In this document: positions 26,567 to 33,727 of the stretch, piece by piece
How the letters are laid out: each line of letters begins with the position of its first letter
How positions within the stretch are numbered: position 1 is the first letter of the stretch
Origin: Brasilonema sennae CENA114
GTDB taxonomy: Bacteria; Cyanobacteriota; Cyanobacteriia; Cyanobacteriales; Nostocaceae
DNA: 64,000 nucleotides
Assembly (NCBI RefSeq): GCF_006968745.1
Contig: NZ_CP030118.1
Location: 5,740,340 to 5,804,339 of the forward strand
Reading direction: 5' to 3'
Made by a program: the position numbers and the translations under genes
Notes under the pieces: generated by a model
Database searches by the model: none
What the model was told of the DNA's origin: nothing
What the model saw: the letters and a program-made list of their open reading frames with translations, nothing else

Positions 26567-26668
26567 AATTAATCTACCACAGACACGTTAACAAAAAAAT
26601 TCCCCCACAACCCTACCGACTTATACAGTCTTGAGAGATGTGGCGGAACAGCTAGGGATTTATTGAGG
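26567..26668 (+). repeat. about 100-bp dispersed repeat, copy 2
   Basis: Second copy of the element at 20786-20888, in the same orientation. Differences are scattered single substitutions and a couple of short indels. It directly abuts the putative end of the IS982-like remnant. Confidence 0.8.
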
Positions 26669-26747
26669 AACTATCACAATTAGAAAAAGGTTTTTTAACC
26701 TCAGATTTAGTTTGCCCATCAGGAAATTTCTCGTTAATCAGCAGCTG

Positions 26748-28262
26748 TTAAATTTTTTCTCCAGATAATTGTTGCACATGCCAATCTCGCGCTTGCTGAC
26801 GGATAGTTTTTAACTCTTGTTCAGACATTCGCTTAAGATGTTCCAAAATATAGCTCATCCGTCCTTGACACTGAAGTTGATAGCTGTGACGCAAAAGAAA
26901 ATCCCAGTAGAAAAAATTGAAAGGACAAGCGTTTTTGCCGACACGTTCTTTAGGATTATAAGCACATCCCTTACAATAATCACTCATCTTGTTTATATAG
27001 TTCCCAGATGCAGCGTAAGGCTTTGATGCCAAGATTCCACCATCAGCAAATAGCCCCATACCAATCACATTTGTCTGCATCACCCAGTCATAAGCATCAA
27101 TAAACATGGCATGAAACCAATTTTCTACCGCTTGGGGCGAAAGACCTGCAATCAGAGCAAAATTACTCAAAACCATCAGCCGCTGGATATGATGAGCATA
27201 ACCAGTACGTAGCAACTGAGTGAGTATCTGGTGCAGACAATTCATCTTCGTGTCACCCGTCCAGAAAAACTCAGGTAAAGGTTGGGTGTGTTCAAAGTAA
27301 TTTTTTTCTGGATAGTCTGCACTCACAAAATGGTAAATGCCATGCATATATTCCCGCCAACCCATAACTTGACGGATGAAACCTTCTATGCTGTTGAGAG
27401 ATAGTTGGTTTTGATGGTAAGCTTTCTCTGCTGCTTGAATAACTTCTAGAGGTTGGAGTAACCCAATATTCAGGTACGGAGATAACATAGAATGCCACAT
27501 TGTCTCTTCCCCTGTCACCATTGCATCCTGGTAAGGACCAAACTCTGGTAGACGATTTTTGATAAACCAGTCTAATATTTCGAGTGCTTGAGAACGAGTG
27601 ACTCCCCAGCGAAACGGTTCTACTTCTCCGTAAAGTGGAAAACAAAGAGATTTAACGTGTGCAATCACATCCTGAGTAATCTCATCTGGTTCAAACCACT
27701 TGGTTGCTGGCGTATTCAACTTACCTTTTGGCGGTTTACGGTTCTGTTTATCAAAATTCCACTCTCCCCCAACTGGCTTATCTCCCTCCATCAAAATTTT
27801 AAAACGTCGCCGTCCGTCTCGATAAAAGCCTTCCATTCTTAAACTTTTACGACGTTTCGCCCAGGTTGTAAACTTTTCGACACTCCATAAAAAATGATTG
27901 TTAGGAATAAGAGTAATTGTGCAATCTAAAGAAGCCAATTTTTGAATCATTTGGGTGAATGGTTTATCATTTGGCGTCATCACCCGCAACTCAGTTATTT
28001 GGTTTTCCTTAATCCATTCTTGGAGTGGTGTTTCAAAATCTTCTGCTAATTTGTATGTGACTGAATAACCAAATTCTCGTAATTCTTCAGCAAAATGTCG
28101 CATTGCAGACCAAATCAACACCAGCTTTTGTCGATGGTAAGGGCGTTCTTGGACATGACGCAGCGACTCAATCATAATCACAGGCACTTTATCTTGACAA
28201 CTTTGCAGTGCTGCTTGTTCTAGCCAAAGTTGGTCGCCTAATATCCAAACACCGATGGTCAT
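26748..28262 (-). CDS. cryptochrome/photolyase-related protein, Fe-S bacterial type
   Basis: About 504 residues. ATG 28262 is chosen because AGAGGA precedes it, while the longer frame to 28328 reads through a dispersed repeat (the TAETQRTQREEK extension). The N-terminal Rossmann-like domain begins GVWILGDQLWLEQAAL. The C-terminal FAD-binding helical domain includes EGFIRQVMGWREYMHGIY and HHIQRLMVLSNFALIAG. Four Cys are placed as in Fe-S photolyases: MNCLHQ, CKGC, and NACPFN. Members such as PhrB repair (6-4) photoproducts with light, using FAD and a 4Fe-4S cluster. Repair activity here is inferred from family only. Confidence 0.88.
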   Translation of the reverse strand: MTIGVWILGDQLWLEQAALQSCQDKVPVIMIESLRHVQERPYHRQKLVLIWSAMRHFAEELREFGYSVTYKLAEDFETPLQEWIKENQITELRVMTPNDKPFTQMIQKLASLDCTITLIPNNHFLWSVEKFTTWAKRRKSLRMEGFYRDGRRRFKILMEGDKPVGGEWNFDKQNRKPPKGKLNTPATKWFEPDEITQDVIAHVKSLCFPLYGEVEPFRWGVTRSQALEILDWFIKNRLPEFGPYQDAMVTGEETMWHSMLSPYLNIGLLQPLEVIQAAEKAYHQNQLSLNSIEGFIRQVMGWREYMHGIYHFVSADYPEKNYFEHTQPLPEFFWTGDTKMNCLHQILTQLLRTGYAHHIQRLMVLSNFALIAGLSPQAVENWFHAMFIDAYDWVMQTNVIGMGLFADGGILASKPYAASGNYINKMSDYCKGCAYNPKERVGKNACPFNFFYWDFLLRHSYQLQCQGRMSYILEHLKRMSEQELKTIRQQARDWHVQQLSGEKI

Positions 28263-28418
28263 TTTTTCCTCTCTCTGTGTCCTCTGCGTCTCTGCGGTTA
28301 AAAAAACAGGTATTTTTAAGCACCGCAAGGGAGTAAGATTTTGCTTTCAATAATTTGCTAATCTTGCCTGTATCCACTCAATATGTTGATTTATTCTTAG
28401 TTTTGCCCAAGTTTTAAA

Positions 28419-28454
28419 ACAGTGAACAGTGAACAACTGATAACTGATAACTGA
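28419..28454. repeat. heptanucleotide tandem repeats
   Basis: AACAGTG units followed by ATAACTG units, two to three copies each, between the photolyase-related gene and the DUF3082 gene. The same heptads occur at 29902-29974 and, shorter, near 48832-48850. They match the short tandemly repeated sequences (STRR) known from heterocystous cyanobacteria. Confidence 0.75.
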
Positions 28455-28511
28455 TTTGTTTGAGTTGCAGTGTTACCATACTCGCTTTGCTCAAATTCAC
28501 GCATTCACACA

Positions 28512-28832
28512 TCAACTCTTTTGCTTCGTCATCTGCTGCACCAACAACTGCACCCCCAAAGCCAGTAACCCGATCGCCACTATCGCAAATACTGCAGTTC
28601 CTAATGCCATAACACCCACAACTAAGGTACGCACTGCAGAAGAAAGCTTCAGTACTATAACGTTATCTGAATGAATGGGTTTGGTTGCAAAACTTGTCGC
28701 TGTGGCAATCATTAGAGAGTATAATCCATACCCAAGTGCTCCCGAAATCATTGCCCCAATCACACAACGTAAGGGACTTGATTGAACCTGCGTTTGAGCT
28801 TCTGTTTGTTGTGTTAGATTTTCGTCACTCAT
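28512..28832 (-). CDS. DUF3082 family membrane protein
   Basis: A 106-residue protein with a hydrophilic Gln/Thr-rich N-terminus and two membrane helices (~24-46 and ~68-97). The layout and sequence match the DUF3082 proteins I know from cyanobacteria, commonly encoded after ispE. It is 41 bp downstream of ispE on the same strand, so it is probably the third gene of the rsmA-ispE operon. Function unknown; location likely cytoplasmic or thylakoid membrane. Confidence 0.78.
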   Translation of the reverse strand: MSDENLTQQTEAQTQVQSSPLRCVIGAMISGALGYGLYSLMIATATSFATKPIHSDNVIVLKLSSAVRTLVVGVMALGTAVFAIVAIGLLALGVQLLVQQMTKQKS

Positions 28833-28873
28833 AAAATCTTCGCGTCCTTTGCCTGTTTCCGGCTATCTTATCC

Positions 28874-29824
28874 TTACACTGACGATGCTATCTGAATTCC
28901 ATGTGAAGTCATGCGAGTCACAAACAATTCTAAATCTTCATCAGGAATAGTCTCCCTCACACGAAGCTTCACTTGTTCAGCCTGCTGTTGCGACTCGCAA
29001 ATAGCAAATACACTAGGACCAGAACCAGACATCATTGTCCCCAAAACACCAGCGCTAGCAAATGTCTCCCGCAATTGTAAGACTTGCGGATACTCTGGTA
29101 ACACCACGCGCTCTAAATCATTATGCAGCTTTTGAGCAATTTCCGTTGCGTCCTTATTCAGGATCGCTTTGACTATTGGTCCAGAGTGTATGGCTGCTGC
29201 ACGTTCGCTCAAACTGTGGATATCATTAAGATAGGAATCACCAAATTGTTCTCGATAGCTTTTGTATGCCCAAGGGGTAGAGACTGCAAGACTACGGTAT
29301 TTAGCTAATACTATATATATGTTGTTTAAACTGGGAAGCGCAGATAGTTGCTCACCTCTTCCTGTGGCGATCGCTGTTCCACCGCCCACACAAAACGGCA
29401 CATCTGAACCGAGTTGTGCTCCCAATTCCTCTAACTCTGACTGAGTTAGCCCTAAATTCCAGAGTAAATCTATTCCTACCAGCACCGCTGCTGCATTCGT
29501 CGAACCTCCAGCTAACCCAGCGGCTACAGGTATGCGCTTATTGATGGTGATATCAACACCGCCATATTTGGCAAAAGCGGCTGGAAACTCTGTCGCCATA
29601 AGATTCGCAGCTTTGTATGCAATATTACTTTTATCTGCGGGTACTTCCGGATGGTCGCAACGAACGCGGATAGCTTGTCTATCGCTCGCTTGTACAGAAA
29701 TTTCGTCAGATAAATCTATACTTTGAAGTATCATGACTAACTCATGATATCCATCAGCACGCGCACCAAGAATTTCCAGATGTAAGTTAATTTTGGCAGG
29801 GGCGATAAGGGTGTAAGAACGCAT
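28874..29824 (-). CDS. ispE: 4-diphosphocytidyl-2-C-methyl-D-erythritol kinase
   Basis: A 316-residue cytoplasmic GHMP kinase of the MEP isoprenoid pathway. It phosphorylates CDP-methylerythritol with ATP. ATG 29824 is chosen because the protein then starts MRSYTLIAPAKINLHLEIL, the usual IspE start. The longer frame to 29950 only reads through heptanucleotide and palindromic repeats. Motifs: PAKINLHL, the ATP-binding GLAGGSTNAAA, GSDVPF and the C-terminal GTMMSGSGPSVF. The gene lies between rsmA and the DUF3082 gene. The isoprenoids feed carotenoid, phytol and quinone synthesis. Confidence 0.96.
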   Translation of the reverse strand: MRSYTLIAPAKINLHLEILGARADGYHELVMILQSIDLSDEISVQASDRQAIRVRCDHPEVPADKSNIAYKAANLMATEFPAAFAKYGGVDITINKRIPVAAGLAGGSTNAAAVLVGIDLLWNLGLTQSELEELGAQLGSDVPFCVGGGTAIATGRGEQLSALPSLNNIYIVLAKYRSLAVSTPWAYKSYREQFGDSYLNDIHSLSERAAAIHSGPIVKAILNKDATEIAQKLHNDLERVVLPEYPQVLQLRETFASAGVLGTMMSGSGPSVFAICESQQQAEQVKLRVRETIPDEDLELFVTRMTSHGIQIASSV

Positions 29825-29850
29825 ATTTAACAAATCAGTGAACAGTGAGT

Positions 29851-29889
29851 CCAGTGCTGCAGGAGGGTTTCCCTCCGTAGGCATCTGGC
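29851..29889. repeat. dispersed palindrome (CCAGYGCTGCAGGAGGG family)
   Basis: A 39-bp element, CCAGTGCTGCAGGAGGG ... CCCTCC ... CTGGC, lying 26 bp before the ispE start. It belongs to the family at 10841, 38299 and 52789. Confidence 0.8.
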
Positions 29890-29901
29890 GAACCCGAAGG
29901 G

Positions 29902-29974
29902 TAAACAGTGAACAGTGGACAGTGAACAGTGAACAGTAAACAGTGAACAACTGATAACTGATAACTGATAACTG
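29902..29974. repeat. heptanucleotide tandem repeats (STRR-like)
   Basis: About six AACAGTG-type heptads followed by three ATAACTG heptads, in the ispE leader. Their translation creates a false N-terminal extension of IspE (SLFTVHCSLFT). Confidence 0.85.
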
Positions 29975-30010
29975 TTTTAACCGCTGAATGCTGAGAAAGT
30001 AGAAAAAAAC

Positions 30011-30859
30011 TCAGGACTCATCACTCAGTACTAACAACTCATTTGCTAGAGTTACCCATTGACTAACGCTGAGGTCTTCAGCGCGAGCTTGAGGGTTTAT
30101 TTCTAATTTTTCCAGTAATTGTGACAGGCGATCGCGCTCGACGACCGCTTGCAAATTATTTCGTAACATTTTACGTTTTGATCCAAAGCCGAACTTCACC
30201 AAAGTTTCTAATTGTCGCGTATCTGTGGCTGGTGGTTCCACAAGACGTGGAACTAAGCGCACGATTGCTGAGTCTACTTTGGGTGGTGGCTGGAATGCTC
30301 CAGCCGGGACAGTAGAAATTAACTCGCACTTTGCTAAATACTGCACTCGTACTGATAGCGCCCCAAATGCTCTTGAGCTTGGTTTTGCGACCAGCCTTTC
30401 GGCAACTTCTTTTTGTACCAACAGTACTATCAAGTCATAAGGTTGGGGGTTTGGGTTACTAATTGTCCCCAAAAGTTTTTCTAGAATTGGTCCTGTAATA
30501 TTGTAAGGAATATTAGCTACAACTTTATTCTGCTTGCCAAACGCCGCAAAAGGTGATAATAAGGAAGGTAAATCTAGTTCTAGAAAATCTCCTTGCACAA
30601 GTAAGAAATTTTCTTGGCGTCCGACTTGTTTTGTTAGGCGATCGCACAAATCCCGGTCTATTTCCACTGCAAGCAAAGATTGTACCAAAGGTAATAGACG
30701 GCGAGTCAGAATCCCTGTACCAGGACCAATTTCCAGAACGCAGTCAGTAGATTGTAACTCAGAAGCTTGAATAATTTCGTTAAGAGCTTTTTCACTTTTG
30801 AGCCAATGCTGTGCAAAGACTTTGCGTGGTCTTACTTTTTGAAACTCTTTTTCTATCAT
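30011..30859 (-). CDS. rsmA: 16S rRNA dimethyladenosine transferase
   Basis: A 282-residue SAM-dependent methyltransferase (RsmA/KsgA) that dimethylates two adjacent adenines near the 3' end of 16S rRNA. ATG 30859 is chosen: AAAGG lies upstream, and the protein begins MIEKEFQKVRPRKVFAQHWL, typical for the family. A TTG at 30889 is the alternative. Motifs: SAM site VLEIGPGTGILT, acidic AVEIDRDL, and catalytic NIPYNIT. It is followed by ispE, a common cyanobacterial gene order. Confidence 0.96.
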   Translation of the reverse strand: MIEKEFQKVRPRKVFAQHWLKSEKALNEIIQASELQSTDCVLEIGPGTGILTRRLLPLVQSLLAVEIDRDLCDRLTKQVGRQENFLLVQGDFLELDLPSLLSPFAAFGKQNKVVANIPYNITGPILEKLLGTISNPNPQPYDLIVLLVQKEVAERLVAKPSSRAFGALSVRVQYLAKCELISTVPAGAFQPPPKVDSAIVRLVPRLVEPPATDTRQLETLVKFGFGSKRKMLRNNLQAVVERDRLSQLLEKLEINPQARAEDLSVSQWVTLANELLVLSDES

Positions 30860-31002
30860 GCTTCTAGCCTTTGTGTGAACTACCGACAATTATCCGTCAA
30901 GGAAGTGTGGGCTTTTAGCATCCTCGTGTTAAGAATTGCGGTACGGGCGATCGCCCGCACCAACGGTTATCGCGTACTCCGTATGCCAACTGCTATCCGA
31001 AG

Positions 31003-32382
31003 CTAGGTTCCTATTGTCAACTTCGTACCGTTGCGTGAAAGTGTTGTGGATACTGTTTTACTTACAAGGTTATTCTTTGCGGTAACTTCATAGTCTCCAA
31101 GGAAGCCCCGGACTTTGTATTCTCCATTGGCGTCAGTTTTGCCAACCACGTCAGTCCACCACTCTTTAAAAATCAAGTCCATGTAAACCTTGCCACTCAA
31201 CTTGAGGTTCCAGTCCCTGTCATAGATTGGTCCATTTTCAAACCATTGTGCACGATCCCAAAAACCCCACATTATGAAGCCATTTGTCGCCGGATGGCCA
31301 AAAACAGCCGTCAGACAATCGCGTGTTATGTTAGCCTGTGACTGCTTATCAGAGGTAAAAATATCGAATTCAGTAATTTTAATTGGAAGGTTGAATTTAG
31401 CTAAGCGGTCAAGGATGCCTACTAACTGTGGTATCGAAATAATACCATCCATTAAGTGAGATTCTATACCAATACCTCCTAAAGGTGCGCCGTTACTAAG
31501 TAAGTACTGAATCTCACTTTCATATTGGTCACCGTGAGTACTATTGTTATAGAAATTCTCGTTAATGTAGAGAACGGCATTTGGATCTGCCTCATGAGCG
31601 GCTTTAAACCAATCTACAAGAACCGACTGACCGAGAATTTTCTGAAAAGCGTTATTGTCAGATGGCTCATTGATAACATCCCAGTCGTTTATCTGGCCCT
31701 TTAAATACGCTACCTCGTCACGGATGTGGGTAATGATAGTATCGCGCAAAACCTTATCGGCGGCTGCCTGTCCTTGCTGTTTCAGCGTATTGTTGTACAA
31801 GGTTTCCAAGCTGGGTGGCGAATTGTGGAAACTCGGCCAGACAAGATTGTGACCACGTACTGTCAGGTTTTTGTCCCTAAGCCACTTGAGAGTTTCGATG
31901 GTTCGTGGACGTAACTCCAAGTTGTCCCACTTTGACCACTTAAGACCATTTTCGATGACCGCTTGATTGAATAGGTGTGGGATACTGTCTCGATACTTGT
32001 TAGCATCAGGGTTCGTTGAGCCTGAGTATACAATGTTTTCATCAACTGCACTACCAAAGTTGTAGGCGTGGCGCTTCATCGCAACGTGTACGTCTGCATT
32101 AGGGACAGGTGTACCGTTGGCATTGGTCACTAGGACCGTCAAATCACCTTTGCGGTATGTGTTGATATTGTTCGCAGCAGCTTGACGCCACGCATCATTA
32201 GAGGAAACCTGCGCGATTAGGTTATTGCCTTTTGTCTGCTGAACTGGGGGAACCGCTTCTTGCGCTAGTGTCAGCGTAATATGAATACCGAATACGATGA
32301 GAAAACTGACGAAACCCGATAGCAGTATGCGACTTGTTTGTCGCCTTCGTTTCCATTTCTGCTGCTTGTTGTGATCACGCAT
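31003..32382 (-). CDS. GH10 endo-1,4-beta-xylanase family protein
   Basis: A 459-residue secreted enzyme. ATG 32382 follows AAAGGG at the right distance and is preferred over 32412. Residues ~1-40 are a basic start plus a hydrophobic signal segment. A small beta domain (~75-120, DLTVLVTNANGTPVPNADVHV) precedes the GH10 barrel. The acid/base is Glu239 in WDVINEP and the nucleophile is Glu338 in ITEFD. HNLVW and the final FIMWGFWD segment are also family-typical. A C-terminal beta domain ends GEYKVRGFLGDYEVTAKN. GH10 enzymes cleave beta-1,4-xylan, and some act on other glycans. A role in sheath or plant-polymer degradation is inference. Confidence 0.9.
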   Translation of the reverse strand: MRDHNKQQKWKRRRQTSRILLSGFVSFLIVFGIHITLTLAQEAVPPVQQTKGNNLIAQVSSNDAWRQAAANNINTYRKGDLTVLVTNANGTPVPNADVHVAMKRHAYNFGSAVDENIVYSGSTNPDANKYRDSIPHLFNQAVIENGLKWSKWDNLELRPRTIETLKWLRDKNLTVRGHNLVWPSFHNSPPSLETLYNNTLKQQGQAAADKVLRDTIITHIRDEVAYLKGQINDWDVINEPSDNNAFQKILGQSVLVDWFKAAHEADPNAVLYINENFYNNSTHGDQYESEIQYLLSNGAPLGGIGIESHLMDGIISIPQLVGILDRLAKFNLPIKITEFDIFTSDKQSQANITRDCLTAVFGHPATNGFIMWGFWDRAQWFENGPIYDRDWNLKLSGKVYMDLIFKEWWTDVVGKTDANGEYKVRGFLGDYEVTAKNNLVSKTVSTTLSRNGTKLTIGT

Positions 32383-32412
32383 ATTCACCCTTTGTTGCTT
32401 TTTTTGATACAA

Positions 32413-32745
32413 GTGGTTTGATTTGAAAGCGAACTATAAGCTCAATCAGCATTGGAATATTACATTAATGTTCGATAAGAAATTATTTATTGTGTGTGAA
32501 GATTCAGGTCAAAGAAAAGGGGTGTAGGGGTGTAGGGGAGACAAAAGCTACTGGGGAAGGGAGAGGGGACACAGACCACAGAAACAGAGGTGCTTCACGT
32601 AGTAAAGCACCTTTTTATTCCCTGCTCCCTGCTCCCTACTCCCAGCCCCCAGCTCCCTACTCCCAGCCCCCTAAATACGGTTTTCCGTACCTCTTAAGTA
32701 CGGTTTTGACTCATGATTTTTTCTGTAAACGACTTGCAATGTTTC
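32413..32745. other. intergenic repeats upstream of hli gene
   Basis: Holds GGTGTAG heptads (~32519-32536), CTCCCTA/CTCCCAG heptads (~32623-32671), a hairpin with T-run (32589-32616), and an inverted repeat CCGTAC / GTACGG (32685-32690 and 32698-32703) next to a TACGGTTTT direct repeat. A plus-strand frame here is only repeat sequence. Confidence 0.6.
32589..32616 (+). terminator. orphan rho-independent-terminator-like hairpin
   Basis: A GGTGCTT / AAGCACC stem of 7 bp with a 9-base loop, followed by TTTTT. No plus-strand gene is visible upstream of it, so it could end a small RNA or be coincidental. Confidence 0.4.
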
Positions 32746-32763
32746 TTTACAATCTGTTACATT
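32746..32763 (+). promoter_or_regulatory. HLR1-type box (RpaB-binding) upstream of hli
   Basis: TTTACAAT-CT-GTTACATT fits the HLR1 consensus of two (G/T)TTACA(T/A)(T/A) direct repeats separated by two bases. It ends 33 bp before the start codon of a high-light-inducible protein gene, the expected class of target. RpaB control in response to light is inferred from this match. Confidence 0.75.
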
Positions 32764-32796
32764 GATTAACAAGAAAAACAAATTGAGGAAAAAACG

Positions 32797-33009
32797 ATGA
32801 CAGGACGCACTTACGTTGTAGAAGAAGGCAACAGATTAAACAGCTACGCCATTGAACCCAAAATGTACGTGAATGAAGAACAGACGTTTGGCTTCACTGA
32901 GTATGCAGAGCTACTTAATGGACGTTTAGCAATGATTGGCTTTGTCTCGCTCATAGTGCTCGAAGTTTTGACAGGACATGGTTTGATTGATTGGATCGCA
33001 AGTCTGTAA
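32797..33009 (+). CDS. high-light-inducible protein (HLIP / Scp), chlorophyll a/b-binding-like
   Basis: A 70-residue single-helix thylakoid protein. The chlorophyll-binding core is ELLNGRLAMIGFVSLIVLEVLTG, matching the ExxNGRxAMIGF signature. The N-terminus is hydrophilic, with FGFTEYAE before the helix. HLIPs bind chlorophyll and carotenoid, quench excess energy and assist photosystem II assembly under high light. The start has GAGGAA 7 bases upstream. It is preceded by an HLR1 box and followed 55 bp later by a second small membrane protein gene, then a terminator, so the two form a transcription unit. Confidence 0.93.
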   Translation: MTGRTYVVEEGNRLNSYAIEPKMYVNEEQTFGFTEYAELLNGRLAMIGFVSLIVLEVLTGHGLIDWIASL

Positions 33010-33064
33010 TAACAAATCTGAATTTTTAGAAAACGACCAATTTGTATAAATCAAGAGTTGACAA

Positions 33065-33310
33065 ATGATTACAAAAACTGACTTTAACTTTCCTAAAAAC
33101 GAGCTTGTTGGATCTGTTGTATTTAGACCTGATTTCAACAAATCTGAAGTAATCACTGTTAATCAAGCTTGGTCATTATTTTTCACTGCAGGTCAAGAAG
33201 ATAAAGCACTGGGAACAAACCCTGAATTAGGCCGTTTTTTCACTTACCTATTCATTGGTGTTGGAGTAGCGGGAACTCTATGGGCTACCATTTTCAACAG
33301 CCTTGCATGA
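33065..33310 (+). CDS. small membrane protein co-transcribed with hli
   Basis: An 81-residue protein with a hydrophilic N-terminus (~1-45) and one C-terminal helix (~58-78, TYLFIGVGVAGTLWATIF). NPELGRFFTYLFIG is a weak echo of the HLIP ExxxGR motif, but the Asn and the AMIGF core are absent. It shares the hli promoter and the strong terminator at 33349, so a thylakoid role with the HLIP is likely (inference). I know such a gene next to hli in other heterocystous cyanobacteria but no assigned function. Confidence 0.7.
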   Translation: MITKTDFNFPKNELVGSVVFRPDFNKSEVITVNQAWSLFFTAGQEDKALGTNPELGRFFTYLFIGVGVAGTLWATIFNSLA

Positions 33311-33348
33311 ATAGCTATCTCAAGCTTGTAGTTAACGTAAAATCTTCA

Positions 33349-33386
33349 AAGAAGTCCTGGTTACCTTAACCGGGGCTTCTTTTTTT
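33349..33386 (+). terminator. rho-independent terminator of the hli pair
   Basis: A 12-bp stem (GAAGTCCTGGTT with AACCGGGGCTTC, including G-U pairs), a 5-base loop and a run of T directly after. It begins 38 bp after the second gene's stop. Confidence 0.9.
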
Positions 33387-33727
33387 GGAGTAGAATCTAC
33401 GCAAATACAAACGCTCTACTCATTTTTTTCAATTAAAAATTATTGGTAACCATTCCACGTGTGTAGAGACGTTGCCCTCCTGCAGTACTGGTTCACGCCA
33501 CATGCCTCAACGCGCTTAACCCGCGCACGGCAGTGGCTCCCCAACGCACTGCCTCACATGCAATGTCTCTACATTGCAATCGTGATAACGGTATTGCGTT
33601 TTATTTCACGCTGTTCTGGAGAAACCTTTTCAGGGAAAACTGACACCGTAATCATCAATCGTTGCAGTGTAGTTAACCACTGAATTAGATTTAAGGCTAA
33701 AAACTGATTTCACCAGAGGAAAATTGT
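33387..33727. other. intergenic region with degenerate palindrome
   Basis: Positions ~33471-33556 hold a diverged member of the CTCCTGCAG...CTGG palindrome family with CGCGCTTAACCCGCGC and GCAGTGGCTCCCCAACGCACTGC inverted segments. A 74-codon frame over it is repeat-derived. No gene is supported; the subtilase promoter should lie at the right end. Confidence 0.5.

Noticed and set aside
26389..26634. 81-codon plus-strand frame
   Set aside because: Antisense to the IS982-like remnant and running into the dispersed repeat.
32490..32765. 91-codon plus-strand frame ahead of hli
   Set aside because: Consists of GC-rich heptad repeats and a terminator-like hairpin; the true hli start is 32797.
33459..33683. 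74-codon plus-strand frame
   Set aside because: Covers a degenerate palindromic repeat; no coding signature.
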